A DNA stretch of 64,000 nt from Coriobacteriaceae bacterium (lineage in GTDB: Bacteria; Actinomycetota; Coriobacteriia; Coriobacteriales; Coriobacteriaceae): assembly GCA_902835305.1 (NCBI GenBank), contig CADFMD010000009.1:1-64000 (forward strand), written 5' to 3'. This document shows positions 9,214-20,294 of the stretch, piece after piece. Within the stretch, counting starts at the first letter, position 1; each line of letters opens with the position of its first letter. The translations under genes and the position numbers were made by a program. Under the pieces are notes generated by a model, which saw only the letters and a program-made list of their open reading frames with translations, did not search any database and was not told the DNA's origin.

Positions 9214-9690
9214 TTATAGATTGTCCAGGTAGTCGTCGGCATCATAGGTAAGGCTGTAAGCTTTATTCAGGATGCGCACGAGCTCCTGGGCATCGTGCTC
9301 GCCGAGCGCCGAGAGTTGTTTCGAGAGCGATGCCACACTCTCGGCATTTTTTTTCGCCGCGAAATCACGGCCTTCCTCGGTAATGCTCACCAGCACACGC
9401 CGACGATCGTTTGGATCAGTCCTGCGCTGAACGTAACCCTTACTCTCGAGTGAATCCAAGATATGCGACATGCGCGCACGGGAGAATTTCAGCTTCTTGG
9501 CAATCTCGGAGGGAATGACATCACCGTCAATACCCGATAGATACTGTAAAACCGGTGCCTCGCCCACACTGGCGCCGCCGGCAGCACTCAAGGATCCCTT
9601 GGCAAGGGAACGTGAGTACACAATCAGTTTTCGAGCGACGTCATCGTAATCCACTGGGGATATTGTCCTTTGCAACTCTAGAAGGGCCAT
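9214..9690 (-). CDS. MarR-family transcriptional regulator
   Basis: A winged-helix DNA-binding dimer of the MarR family. The recognition region reads PSEIAKKLKFSRARMSHILDSL and the wing carries the family signature DPNDRRRVLVSITEEG; flanking helices would form the dimer interface. Length 158 is usual. The ATG at 9690 has no clear ribosome site; a GTG at 9654, eleven bases after AAAGGA, would give a 146-residue protein starting VDYDDVARK and is a real alternative. It is oriented toward the GH31 gene, 505 bp upstream, and sits downstream of a small membrane protein gene. The target is unknown; the upstream DNA (9714-9733) has GTTAAC next to TTCGCAAC, which resembles sequence in the PTS promoter. 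Confidence 0.88.
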   Translation of the reverse strand: MALLELQRTISPVDYDDVARKLIVYSRSLAKGSLSAAGGASVGEAPVLQYLSGIDGDVIPSEIAKKLKFSRARMSHILDSLESKGYVQRRTDPNDRRRVLVSITEEGRDFAAKKNAESVASLSKQLSALGEHDAQELVRILNKAYSLTYDADDYLDNL

Positions 9691-9758
9691 AAAACCGTCA
9701 TTTGCCGTACATTAGTTAACATTCGCAACAATTATTTATGATACCCCAACGCGGAAGT

Positions 9759-10085
9759 CTATTGCTCGTCCTTCTTGCGTCGCATAAGCTCCTCAACGTC
9801 GACACCAGCGGCCTCGAGCATGCGCTCGACATTCTTTTTGGCGTTGGTCGTGCCGACCTTAAGCACGATCGAAAGCGGAGTGCCCACCACCAGGCACACG
9901 ATGCCCACGGGGACACCCCAGCCGGGGCCGCCCTGCATACCCCACATCCCCATCAAAAAGCCAATCGCCACGAGCGAATAGCCCAGGCGCAGCCAAACAT
10001 TGAGCCGCTGAATAGCATCGGTCTGCATCTTTGCCTCGCGAATCAAGTCGTCGCGCGAAAGGTCGTGTCCATGTTTCTCGTGCAT
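9759..10085 (-). CDS. Small two-helix membrane protein
   Basis: Unrecognised 108-residue protein. The N terminus is His-rich (MHEKHGHDL), then a polar helix, two hydrophobic segments (LGYSLVAIGFLMGMWGM and VGIVCLVVGTPLSIVL) separated by a Gly/Pro turn, and a charged C terminus ending RRKKDEQ. This predicts two membrane helices with both ends on the cytoplasmic side. The ATG at 10085 follows GAGGAGG by six bases; the reading frame extends further upstream without a ribosome site. It lies between the PTS operon terminator and marR on the same strand. No function is assigned. Confidence 0.65.
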   Translation of the reverse strand: MHEKHGHDLSRDDLIREAKMQTDAIQRLNVWLRLGYSLVAIGFLMGMWGMQGGPGWGVPVGIVCLVVGTPLSIVLKVGTTNAKKNVERMLEAAGVDVEELMRRKKDEQ

Positions 10086-10228
10086 ATGGTCCTCCTCGTG
10101 CAAAGTGTGCATCATGCGCAAGTGCATCGTTTGTCGAATACGTCATCTTTCAAGAGCAATATAGCGGGTGTCGTGTAGGCGATGGAGGTCGCTGGCCATA
10201 TTGCCCTTGAAGGGCGGCGCAAAATCAG

Positions 10229-10258
10229 AAGGCCGTGCGGTTGAGGCCGCACGGCCTT
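10229..10258 (-). terminator. Terminator of the mannose-type PTS operon
   Basis: Perfect 12-bp stem (AAGGCCGTGCGG) with a six-base loop, followed on the minus strand by CTGATTTT, 22 bp after the IID stop codon. Confidence 0.85.
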
Positions 10259-10280
10259 ACAGGGGGCCAGGGGATGATGA

Positions 10281-11108
10281 CTAGTAGCTCAGTGCCGGGT
10301 CGAAGAAGCCAATGAGAACGCCCACAAATGCGATCACAACGAGGATCAGCATCATAACGATGGGGTTGACCTTCTTCTTGGTCATCATGTACCAGCAGAA
10401 GATGATGAAGATCATCGGCAGCAGGTGCGGATAGATGCCATCGAGCGTGTCCTGGAACTTACCGCCACCGGGCAGCACCAGGTTGGGGCTGCAGGTGATG
10501 GAGACCCAGGTAGCACCGACTGCACCGATGACCATGGTACCGACCATCACGATGGAATCACGCAGAGCCTTGGCCTTGGGGCCGACGAGGGCCTCGACCG
10601 CCTTGCCGCCGAGCTCATAGCCCTGGTTGTAGGCAAAGCGCATGCCAAGGAACATGAGCAGGTTCCACACGACAATATAGAAGATGGCGCCGAGCGGGGA
10701 GCCGCCGGTCGAGAGACCGAGGGCAATACCGAGCAGGATCGGGATCAGGGTACCGACGATCAGCGAGTCGCCAAGGCCGGCGAGCGGGCCCATGAGGCCG
10801 GCGCGGATGCCGTTGATGGCGTCGTCGTCGATGGCCTCGCCGTTTGCGCGAGCCTCCTCGAGGCCGGCGGTGACGCCGACAATCATGGTGCCGATCTGCG
10901 GCTCGGTGTTGAAGAACGCGGAGTAGGTCTGGAGGGCCTGCTTCTGCTCCTCGGGCGTGTCGTAGAGCTCCTCGACAATCGGAAGCATGGCGCACAGGTA
11001 ACCGAAGGTCTGCATGTGCTCCTGCGAGAAGCAGGTCAGGTTGCCATAGGACCAGTTACGGAACGACTTGGCAAGCGTTTTCTTAGAGAGCTTTTTCTTC
11101 TCTGCCAT
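10281..11108 (-). CDS. PTS mannose-family transporter subunit IID
   Basis: Membrane subunit that with IIC forms the sugar channel of a mannose-class phosphotransferase system. The 275-residue product has the IID landmarks: an N-terminal FRNWSYGNLTCFSQEHMQ segment, the EELY-TPEE region, the glycine-rich GLMGPLAGLGDSL motif and hydrophobic C-terminal segments ending FFDPALSY. The start codon overlaps the IIC stop by one base (TAATG), indicating translational coupling. It is the last gene of the operon IIA-IIB-IIC-IID. The sugar cannot be read from the sequence; this class takes up mannose, glucose, amino sugars and related hexoses. Confidence 0.95.
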   Translation of the reverse strand: MAEKKKLSKKTLAKSFRNWSYGNLTCFSQEHMQTFGYLCAMLPIVEELYDTPEEQKQALQTYSAFFNTEPQIGTMIVGVTAGLEEARANGEAIDDDAINGIRAGLMGPLAGLGDSLIVGTLIPILLGIALGLSTGGSPLGAIFYIVVWNLLMFLGMRFAYNQGYELGGKAVEALVGPKAKALRDSIVMVGTMVIGAVGATWVSITCSPNLVLPGGGKFQDTLDGIYPHLLPMIFIIFCWYMMTKKKVNPIVMMLILVVIAFVGVLIGFFDPALSY

Positions 11109-11965
11109 TAGATGTCCTCCTCTTCCTCATCATCTGAGCCCGAGGCGATAGCTGCCTTGGGAGCGTTTGCGAGGTCGATCTTGAGCGAAGCGATCTCATA
11201 GTTGATCAGGGCGAAGAAGCAGCCGATGCCGGCAGCGGCGATCAGGTTGCAGCCCATAACAGCGGACAGGGTGAAGCCGAAGAAGAACGTCAGGAAGTCC
11301 GTGGGCTTAGAGATGACCTGCTTGAGCAGGATGGCGATACCGACGGTAGGCAGCAGCGAGCCGACGGTAAACAGCGTCTTCATCGCGATGCCGTCCATGG
11401 GCATGTAGGTCTTCATGAGGTCGACCATGGCGGTGCCGCCCATGGTGATGATGAACGTCGGGAGGAACGAGCAGACGATGTGACCGATCCAAGGCAGAAC
11501 GTTGTTGACCAGGTAGAGCTTGTGGAGATCGCCCTTCTCGAGCCACTTCCAGCCCATGCCCTGCCACACCAGGTTGATGGTGGCGGTGCCATAGAAGAGC
11601 ACAGTGCCGAGCGTGCCGACGGCGGCACCGAGGGATGCGGCCATGCCGGCAGCCTCAGCGGAGGCGGGATCGATGCCCGAGTTCTTGATGGCGAGGATCG
11701 CCAGCGGGATGCCGATATAGGACACGGCGCGGACGTCGGCGGAGACGGTTCCGCCGGGGGTCACGAGAGCGATGTAGACAACCTGGATGGCAGCGCCGAC
11801 GAGGATACCCGTCTGCATATCGCCCATGATGATGCCGACGATGAGGCCGGCGACCAGAGGACGACCCAGAGTGTAGTTGCCGATCGTCGTGCCGCCCATG
11901 CCAGGCAGTGATGCCAGGCAGGCGAACAGGCCGAACAGCGCGGCTTGGAATGCATTGATTGCCAT
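11108..11965 (-). CDS. PTS mannose-family transporter subunit IIC
   Basis: Integral membrane subunit of a mannose-class PTS. The 285-residue product opens with FQAALFGLFACLASLPGM and carries the family signature in the region ADVRAVSYIGIPLAILAI; many hydrophobic helices follow. The C terminus is acidic (SGSDDEEEEDI). Its ATG follows AAAGGGGAAAGC. It is third in the operon, 72 bp after IIB; that gap contains a small hairpin (11988-12009) that may stabilise or process the message. IIC plus IID form the translocation path, with phosphate delivered by IIA and IIB. Confidence 0.95.
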   Translation of the reverse strand: MAINAFQAALFGLFACLASLPGMGGTTIGNYTLGRPLVAGLIVGIIMGDMQTGILVGAAIQVVYIALVTPGGTVSADVRAVSYIGIPLAILAIKNSGIDPASAEAAGMAASLGAAVGTLGTVLFYGTATINLVWQGMGWKWLEKGDLHKLYLVNNVLPWIGHIVCSFLPTFIITMGGTAMVDLMKTYMPMDGIAMKTLFTVGSLLPTVGIAILLKQVISKPTDFLTFFFGFTLSAVMGCNLIAAAGIGCFFALINYEIASLKIDLANAPKAAIASGSDDEEEEDI

Positions 11966-12037
11966 GCTTTCCCCTTTCTTTATTCCTCAGCCCCTTTCAC
12001 CAAGGGCTGTAGATACCAAAATGCGGCTGGCACCTAA

Positions 12038-12526
12038 CTAGAAGCCAAACTGACCGCGGAACTTGGGCCACTCACCGATGGACTTCTCCTTGATAAGGGC
12101 GAACTCGACCGTGTAACCGGCGTTGGTGAGATCCTCGAGCGCCTGGGCCTCTTCCTGCGTGATCGACTGGTTGTTGCCGAGCTTGGTGGTGCCGGGACGA
12201 TCGTTGCAGGGACCGACGATGATGCGGTCCATGCCGGGCTTAAAGCCAAAATCGACGAGAAGTTCCTTCATGTCGAGCGGGTTCTTGGTGATCAGGAAGT
12301 ACTTGGTGTCGGACTTGAGAACCTTCTCGGAGACCTCCTTGAAGTGCTCCTTGGTCCACACGAACGTCTTCTTGCCCGAGGCACTCTTGTAGGCCTCCTT
12401 GAGCACGGGGTTGGACGCTGCAGCGTCGTTGACGGCGATAAGACCGTCGCAGGGATACTCGAGGGCCCAACGGGTAACGGTCTGTCCATGGATCATACGG
12501 TCATCAATACGGATGAACGAAATCAT
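12038..12526 (-). CDS. PTS mannose-family subunit IIB
   Basis: Cytoplasmic phosphotransfer subunit that passes phosphate from IIA to the incoming sugar. The 162-residue protein begins MISFIRIDDRMIHGQTVTRW, where His13 in the RMIHGQ motif is the phosphorylated residue of the family. Later landmarks include LITKNPLDM and the VGPCNDRPGTT loop, which resembles the VGGM-type turn of other IIB domains. Start ATG follows AAAGGGAGAACGC. IIA and IIB are separate genes here, unlike the fused IIAB of many mannose systems. The following 78-bp gap to IIA contains a G5T/AC5 inverted repeat. Confidence 0.95.
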   Translation of the reverse strand: MISFIRIDDRMIHGQTVTRWALEYPCDGLIAVNDAAASNPVLKEAYKSASGKKTFVWTKEHFKEVSEKVLKSDTKYFLITKNPLDMKELLVDFGFKPGMDRIIVGPCNDRPGTTKLGNNQSITQEEAQALEDLTNAGYTVEFALIKEKSIGEWPKFRGQFGF

Positions 12527-12605
12527 GCGTTCTCCCTTTCTTTATCACCGGGGGTCTTTCCTCTTAACCCCCGCTCCATCACGAAAATTTGGGCGGATGC
12601 GCTGC

Positions 12606-13040
12606 CTAGATGTCGTCGTCCTCGTCGTCGGCGTCATCGGTCGGGACAACGAGCTCGGACATACCGTTCTTGCCCTCCTGCAGCATCATCTGCTTGAGGG
12701 AATCCAGGTCCATGGTGGCAAGCCCCATCATGGCGGTCATAGCCATGGGCAGATTCATACCGCCGAAGGCAATGGTGTGGGCGAGCAAACCCTTCTCGGC
12801 CAGCGTGTTCATGGCATTGGTGAGCGGCGATCCGCCCAGGATGTCACCAAGCAGGACAACCTCGTCATCGGCGGTAACGGGAGCGAGCATCGCCTTGACG
12901 TTCTCGACATACTCGTCAGCGCCCATGCCGTCCACGAGACTCGTCGACAAGATGTTCGGGGCGTCATTGCCGAGCATCTTGAGGACACTGTGCAGTCCGG
13001 GAGCGAGCGTTCCGTGACTGACCATTACCAGATACCGCAT
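12606..13040 (-). CDS. PTS mannose-family subunit IIA
   Basis: First phosphate acceptor from HPr in a mannose-class PTS. The 144-residue protein starts MRYLVMVSHGTLAPG, with His9 as the expected phosphorylation site, and has the GDILGGSPLTNAMN loop of EIIA-Man domains. The C terminus is acidic (DDADDEDDDI). The ATG at 13040 is five bases after AGGAG; the frame continues upstream to 13112 without a ribosome site. It is the first gene of the operon and is divergent from the GntR regulator, 308 bp away, which is the likely controller. Confidence 0.94.
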   Translation of the reverse strand: MRYLVMVSHGTLAPGLHSVLKMLGNDAPNILSTSLVDGMGADEYVENVKAMLAPVTADDEVVLLGDILGGSPLTNAMNTLAEKGLLAHTIAFGGMNLPMAMTAMMGLATMDLDSLKQMMLQEGKNGMSELVVPTDDADDEDDDI

Positions 13041-13348
13041 GCGGTCTCCTCTCGACCTGCCGTGTGTCGCACGGCTTTGCTTTTTGCTGAGATTATTGTT
13101 GCGCCGTGGCATGTTCGGTACAAGAAAATAGTTGCGAACGGCAACTATTCATCGGTTAACGGTAGCAGCTATTTTTGTGCCTAAATTATTTTTTCTTCTA
13201 ATTATTTTTAAAATAGCAGGTAGATTGCCTGATAAATGTTTTATGTTCCTTATGCACCATACATACCAGCAAGAATCGGGCCTGGCATCTCCGGTTTGCC
13301 CCGCAGTGTCAGACCATGTCACGTACGCCCACGACATGGAGGTACCCC
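13041..13348. promoter_or_regulatory. Divergent PTS/gntR control region with palindromic operator
   Basis: 308 bp, AT-rich in its centre, between the PTS operon and the divergent GntR gene. It contains a perfect palindrome at 13128-13148 (ATAGTTGC, five bases, GCAACTAT) and a related GTTGCG at 13098-13103. This is the natural binding target of the adjacent GntR protein, by position. Confidence 0.55.
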
Positions 13349-14131
13349 ATGGATATGATCTCGTTTCTCGCCTCCGAACCCTTCGACCGCAGCGGTGATA
13401 CGCCGCTCTATGTCCAGCTTAAACATCGAATCGCTCTGCTTATCGCCAGCCAGGCGTTCGACACCAAGACGCCGCTGCCACGCGAGCTCGAAATCTGTGA
13501 GCGGCTGGAGTTATCGCGCGCGACCGTGCGCCGTTGCTTCCAAGATCTCGTCATCGAGGGGCGCGTGGTGCGCAAGCGCGGCCAGGGCACGTTCATCAAG
13601 CCCCAAACTTCAGCACCCGGCATCGACCTGGCCCTGAATTTCAGCGCGCGGATGCGCGAAGCGGGACGGGTTCCGAGCTCGCAGATTCTCGCCTTTTCAA
13701 GCATACCGGCCGTCCGCGGCATCGCCTCCGGGCTCAAAGTGCCCGAAGGGACACCCGTCTGGGAGATTCGCCGCCTGCGTCTCGCCAACGACAAACCCAT
13801 GGAGCTCAACTACGTCTATATCCCCGTGTCACTTTGCCCCGAGCTCACGCGCAAAGACGTGGATGGCTCGCTCTACGCCTACATCGCGGAAAAGACCGGC
13901 ATCCTGCCCGCAAGCGTCGATGCCGTCTACGAGACAGTCAACCTCGACAAGCATGAGGCGCGTCTTTTGGGACAGAACACCGGTAAGGCGGCGATGCGCA
14001 TCGTGCGTTCGACCTACGACAAGACGGGAACCCCGTTCGAGGTAGGCGTGCTCATCAGCTGCGACGGTCAGGCAAAGCTGCACGTGCACATCGCCGCCGA
14101 CAAAACAACCTTCACCGCCACAGCCCAATAA
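13349..14131 (+). CDS. GntR/HutC-family regulator with UTRA domain
   Basis: A 260-residue transcription factor. The N-terminal winged helix (about 18-85) has the GntR pattern PLYVQLKHRIALLI, PLPRELEICERLELSRATVRR and the wing KRGQGTFI. The remainder is a UTRA ligand-binding domain, with EIRRLRLANDKPMELNYVYI and the closing strand FEVGVLISCDG typical of HutC-type sensors of small metabolites such as sugar phosphates. The ATG at 13349 follows GGAGG by six bases; the longer frame from 13316 is not supported. It is divergent from the mannose-type PTS operon, which it probably regulates in response to the phosphorylated sugar. Confidence 0.92.
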   Translation: MDMISFLASEPFDRSGDTPLYVQLKHRIALLIASQAFDTKTPLPRELEICERLELSRATVRRCFQDLVIEGRVVRKRGQGTFIKPQTSAPGIDLALNFSARMREAGRVPSSQILAFSSIPAVRGIASGLKVPEGTPVWEIRRLRLANDKPMELNYVYIPVSLCPELTRKDVDGSLYAYIAEKTGILPASVDAVYETVNLDKHEARLLGQNTGKAAMRIVRSTYDKTGTPFEVGVLISCDGQAKLHVHIAADKTTFTATAQ

Positions 14132-14140
14132 ATCCAAAAC

Positions 14141-14176
14141 GTGGGCGCCGTCGTTCAAACGAACGACGGCGCCCAC
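14141..14176 (+). terminator. Terminator of the gntR gene
   Basis: Perfect 16-bp stem (GTGGGCGCCGTCGTTC) with a four-base loop, nine bases after the gntR stop, followed by ACTCATTTTCT. Confidence 0.85.
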
Positions 14177-14250
14177 ACTCATTTTCTATTCAGCCCTAGT
14201 CATCGCACAAAGCCCCTTCGGCAGCACACGGTGCAACCGAGTCACCGTAG

Positions 14251-14333
14251 GCCGGGGCGGGAGGCGGTCCTTTCTCTCGGAAAACTTCGCGAAGCCCAGT
14301 TTCCGAGAGAAAGTGTCCGGCTGCCGCCCCGGC
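14251..14333. repeat. Nested palindrome containing copy 2 of the 44-bp repeat
   Basis: Outer arms GCCGGGGCGG (14251-14260) and CCGCCCCGGC (14324-14333) enclose a 44-bp palindrome at 14270-14313 with 14-bp arms CTTTCTCTCGGAAA and TTTCCGAGAGAAAG. The 16-base core matches copy 1 (9027-9070) exactly. It sits between convergent gntR and carB, 12 bp after the carB stop, and could also end carAB transcription. Confidence 0.85.
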
Positions 14334-14345
14334 CGGCCAGGTCAA

Positions 14346-17660
<3,315 letters not shown>

Positions 17661-17661
17661 G

Positions 17662-19101
17662 TTAGTTCTCCTCGGTCGCAGCGTTCTCGGACTCGGCGAA
17701 ATTCCAGCCGGCGAGGCGGTCCTTCGCGGTGTCGATGTCCAGGTAGTTCTCCTCGCCGTCCATGAGTCGCGTAAAGGCGGTAAAGAGATAGTGGGCATCG
17801 GTGGGGCCAGGCGAAGCCTCGGGGTGGTACTGGACCGAGAAACACGGGGCGTCGAGCAGCTGGATGCCCTCGGCGGTGCCGTCGTTGAGGTTCACATGTG
17901 TCAGGCGAATGCGACCAAAGCGCTCGTTCATCACGACCGGCGCGATGCCGCGACGCACCCAGGCGCGCAGGTCGCCATCGGCCGCATGCTCGGTTTCGCC
18001 GCCGGAAAGCTCCGGAATCAGTTTGCCCAGACTGGGGAACAGCAGGCCAAAGCCGTGGTTTTGCGCGGTGATCTCCACGCGACGGCTCACCAGATTCATA
18101 ACCGGCTGGTTACCGCCACGGTGACCGAATTTAAGCTTTTCCATTTGGGCGCCGCAGGCCAGGCTGATCATCTGGTGACCGAGGCAAATGCCAAAGACCG
18201 GCACCTTGCCGATCAGCTGCTGCACCTGCTCATAGGTCTCCACCACGGCGTCGGGGTCGCCGGGGCCGTTGGACAAAAAGACGCCATCGGGATTCATGTC
18301 GAGCACCTCACTCGCGGGCGTATCCCACGGCACGACGGTGAGATCGCAGCCGGCACGGACCAGGCCCTCCAGAATACCGCGCTTCACACCGCAGTCGTAG
18401 GCGACCACTTTGTGACGGGCAGGAGCGGCAACCGCAAGCGCAAAGTCATGCGTGGCAGGCAGGTCGGCGGCCACAAACTTGTGAGGCGCGGGGCAACTTA
18501 CGGTCTTGACCAGGTTCTCGCCTACCAGCGTGGGCGCTGCGGCCAGACGCTCGGCAAGCTCGTCGACGTCGAAAATCTCGGTCGAGATAATGCCCATCTT
18601 GGAACCATTGTCGCGCAGATGGCGCACCAGAGCGCGGGTGTCGATACCCTCGATAGCGACGATGCCGTGAGCGCGCAGGTACTCCGGCACGCTGACGGCC
18701 GAGCGCCAGTTAGAAGGCGTGGCGCACATATCGCGAACGATCATGCCGCGCATAGCCGGAGCGCTCGCAGGGCGCACGGCGTCGCCGGGGAAGGCCGACT
18801 GGACATCGGTCTCGTCGATACCGTAATTGCCGATCTGCGGATAGGTCATGGTTACAATTTGGCCGGCATAACTCGGGTCGGTCATGACCTCAAAGTAGCC
18901 CTCGAGCGAGGTGTTGAAGCAGACTTCGCCGGTCGCGGTGCCCTCGGCGCCGCATGCACGTCCATAAAAAATGGTCCCATCCTCAAGATACAGGATACAG
19001 GGACCGCAGGTGCCCTTGCTGGTTTTGGCCAGCATACGCTGGCAAAGCTCGCTGGGCGCGAAGGTGCGGGCGGCAGCGCCCGCGGTATGGTTGTTCGCCA
19101 T
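17662..19101 (-). CDS. carA: Carbamoyl phosphate synthase small subunit
   Basis: Glutamine amidotransferase subunit that releases ammonia for CarB. The 479-residue protein has the N-terminal CPSase small domain (from CILYLEDGTIFYGRACGAEG) and a C-terminal class I amidotransferase with the nucleophile Cys in GICLGHQ and the His/Glu pair in YHPEASPGP. It is longer than the usual 360-400 residues: there is an N-terminal extension of about 35 residues and an insert of about 50 residues between QNHGFGL and THVNLNDGT, a place where other CarA proteins have a short turn. ATG at 19101 follows AAGGAGAATT. Two ArgR-box-like sequences lie upstream (19209-19248). Confidence 0.97.
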   Translation of the reverse strand: MANNHTAGAAARTFAPSELCQRMLAKTSKGTCGPCILYLEDGTIFYGRACGAEGTATGEVCFNTSLEGYFEVMTDPSYAGQIVTMTYPQIGNYGIDETDVQSAFPGDAVRPASAPAMRGMIVRDMCATPSNWRSAVSVPEYLRAHGIVAIEGIDTRALVRHLRDNGSKMGIISTEIFDVDELAERLAAAPTLVGENLVKTVSCPAPHKFVAADLPATHDFALAVAAPARHKVVAYDCGVKRGILEGLVRAGCDLTVVPWDTPASEVLDMNPDGVFLSNGPGDPDAVVETYEQVQQLIGKVPVFGICLGHQMISLACGAQMEKLKFGHRGGNQPVMNLVSRRVEITAQNHGFGLLFPSLGKLIPELSGGETEHAADGDLRAWVRRGIAPVVMNERFGRIRLTHVNLNDGTAEGIQLLDAPCFSVQYHPEASPGPTDAHYLFTAFTRLMDGEENYLDIDTAKDRLAGWNFAESENAATEEN

Positions 19102-19208
19102 AATTCTCCTTCCCGGTCTCACAGGACCGGCTTAAAGGTGTGTAGTTAGGCCTCGCGGTATTGTAACCGCAAGCATGCCTCATGGCGTTAATTTCATCGA
19201 AATGTTTA

Positions 19209-19248
19209 CGAAATGATAATTATGACTTTCTATGCATAATGATTATTT
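19209..19248 (-). promoter_or_regulatory. Two candidate ArgR boxes upstream of carA
   Basis: AAATGATAATTATGAC and TATGCATAATGATTATT lie with centres about 22 bp apart in an AT-rich stretch some 110-150 bp upstream of the carA start. Spacing and sequence resemble paired 18-bp ArgR operators. Similarity to the TGAATAATTATTCA consensus is partial. Confidence 0.4.
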
Positions 19249-19266
19249 AATCCCCGTCCCAGAAAA

Positions 19267-19303
19267 ATTATCCCGCGTGGGCTTGTGGCTCACGCGGGAT
19301 AAT
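19267..19303 (-). terminator. Terminator after the 321-residue membrane protein gene
   Basis: Perfect 13-bp stem ATTATCCCGCGTG with an 11-base loop, ending in TTTTTCT on the minus strand, seven bases after the stop codon. Confidence 0.9.
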
Positions 19304-19309
19304 GGCCTC

Positions 19310-20275
19310 TTACTTTTGCTTGTCCTGTTCCAGCAGATCGGACGGTGAGCGATCGGGCTTGCCGCCGCGGAAAATCTCGCGGCCATGCAGACGATGCTCC
19401 AGGTCACGTTCGGCCTTTTCCTCGTCAATCTTGGTCTGGCTCACCACCGGGTCCTCGATCAGCGACGAAACCGAGTTCACCTGTTTTTGAATGCGCTCGG
19501 CAATGGTGTCGTCCATGCTTACGATGCGCATCTTCCAGTCGATACTCGTGGCGTTGGATGAGCTCTTGGTCCACACAAACGTCAAAATGGCGCTCTGATG
19601 ACCCCGCGCGGGAAACATGCCAAAGAAGGAATCGTGCTGAATGTTGCTATCCTCGTCGATATAGGCGTGAACGTTATACACCACGCGGTCGATCTTATCG
19701 TTGAGCAGCGCGTTGGTCGCAAGCGCAGCGGCCTGAATCTGCCCGTTGGACAGCAGCTCGAGCTCGTTGGCAGACGATGTGTCCAACACCGTCACCTCGA
19801 CCGTGCCCGTACGCTCATCGGCCTCATCGACAGAAAAATCGAGCGGAAACTGCGTAAAGCCGTTGCCCCACTCAAGGCCGCCCTTCAGCGCCGTCGAAAC
19901 GGTATCCACCGAAACGCTCTCGGACAGGTTGGCGGTGTTCAGGCGTCGCATCACGCCGTAGCCAATCTGCATGCCCACAATCAGCACCAAGATGCCAATG
20001 ACCACGGCCATGGCAGTCTTCGTAATGGTATGGCTCACCTGCGAGCCCGAAGGGTCGTCCTCGGACAGCGGGTCGATATGTTTTGCCTGGCTCGCGCGGT
20101 CCTCGCTGCGCAGCTGCGCTAGCGCCGCTTTGTCACCGCGCTTGGCCGCAGCCTCCTTCTCACGCATGCGCTCGGTTCGCTTTTTGGCAAGCGTGGGATC
20201 CAAGACACCGGATGCATCGATTTCGGAGAATAACTCCGTCACTTCTTCCGGAGTCAAAGGGTTCTTGTCAGCCAT
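19310..20275 (-). CDS. Single-pass membrane protein of unknown function
   Basis: Unrecognised 321-residue protein. Residues 1-80 are charged and helical (LTPEEVTELFSEID, KKRTERMREKEAAAKRG), followed by one membrane helix TAMAVVIGILVLIVGMQIGYGV and an extracytoplasmic domain of about 150 residues, then a charged C-terminal tail with coiled-coil-like EEKAERDLEHRL. Orientation is probably N-terminus inside. ATG follows AGGAAG by five bases. It lies 19 bp after the ABC exporter gene on the same strand, so the two may be co-transcribed and functionally linked. No homologous family is recognised. Confidence 0.75.
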   Translation of the reverse strand: MADKNPLTPEEVTELFSEIDASGVLDPTLAKKRTERMREKEAAAKRGDKAALAQLRSEDRASQAKHIDPLSEDDPSGSQVSHTITKTAMAVVIGILVLIVGMQIGYGVMRRLNTANLSESVSVDTVSTALKGGLEWGNGFTQFPLDFSVDEADERTGTVEVTVLDTSSANELELLSNGQIQAAALATNALLNDKIDRVVYNVHAYIDEDSNIQHDSFFGMFPARGHQSAILTFVWTKSSSNATSIDWKMRIVSMDDTIAERIQKQVNSVSSLIEDPVVSQTKIDEEKAERDLEHRLHGREIFRGGKPDRSPSDLLEQDKQK

Positions 20276-20294
20276 AAACTTCCTGTCATATCAA

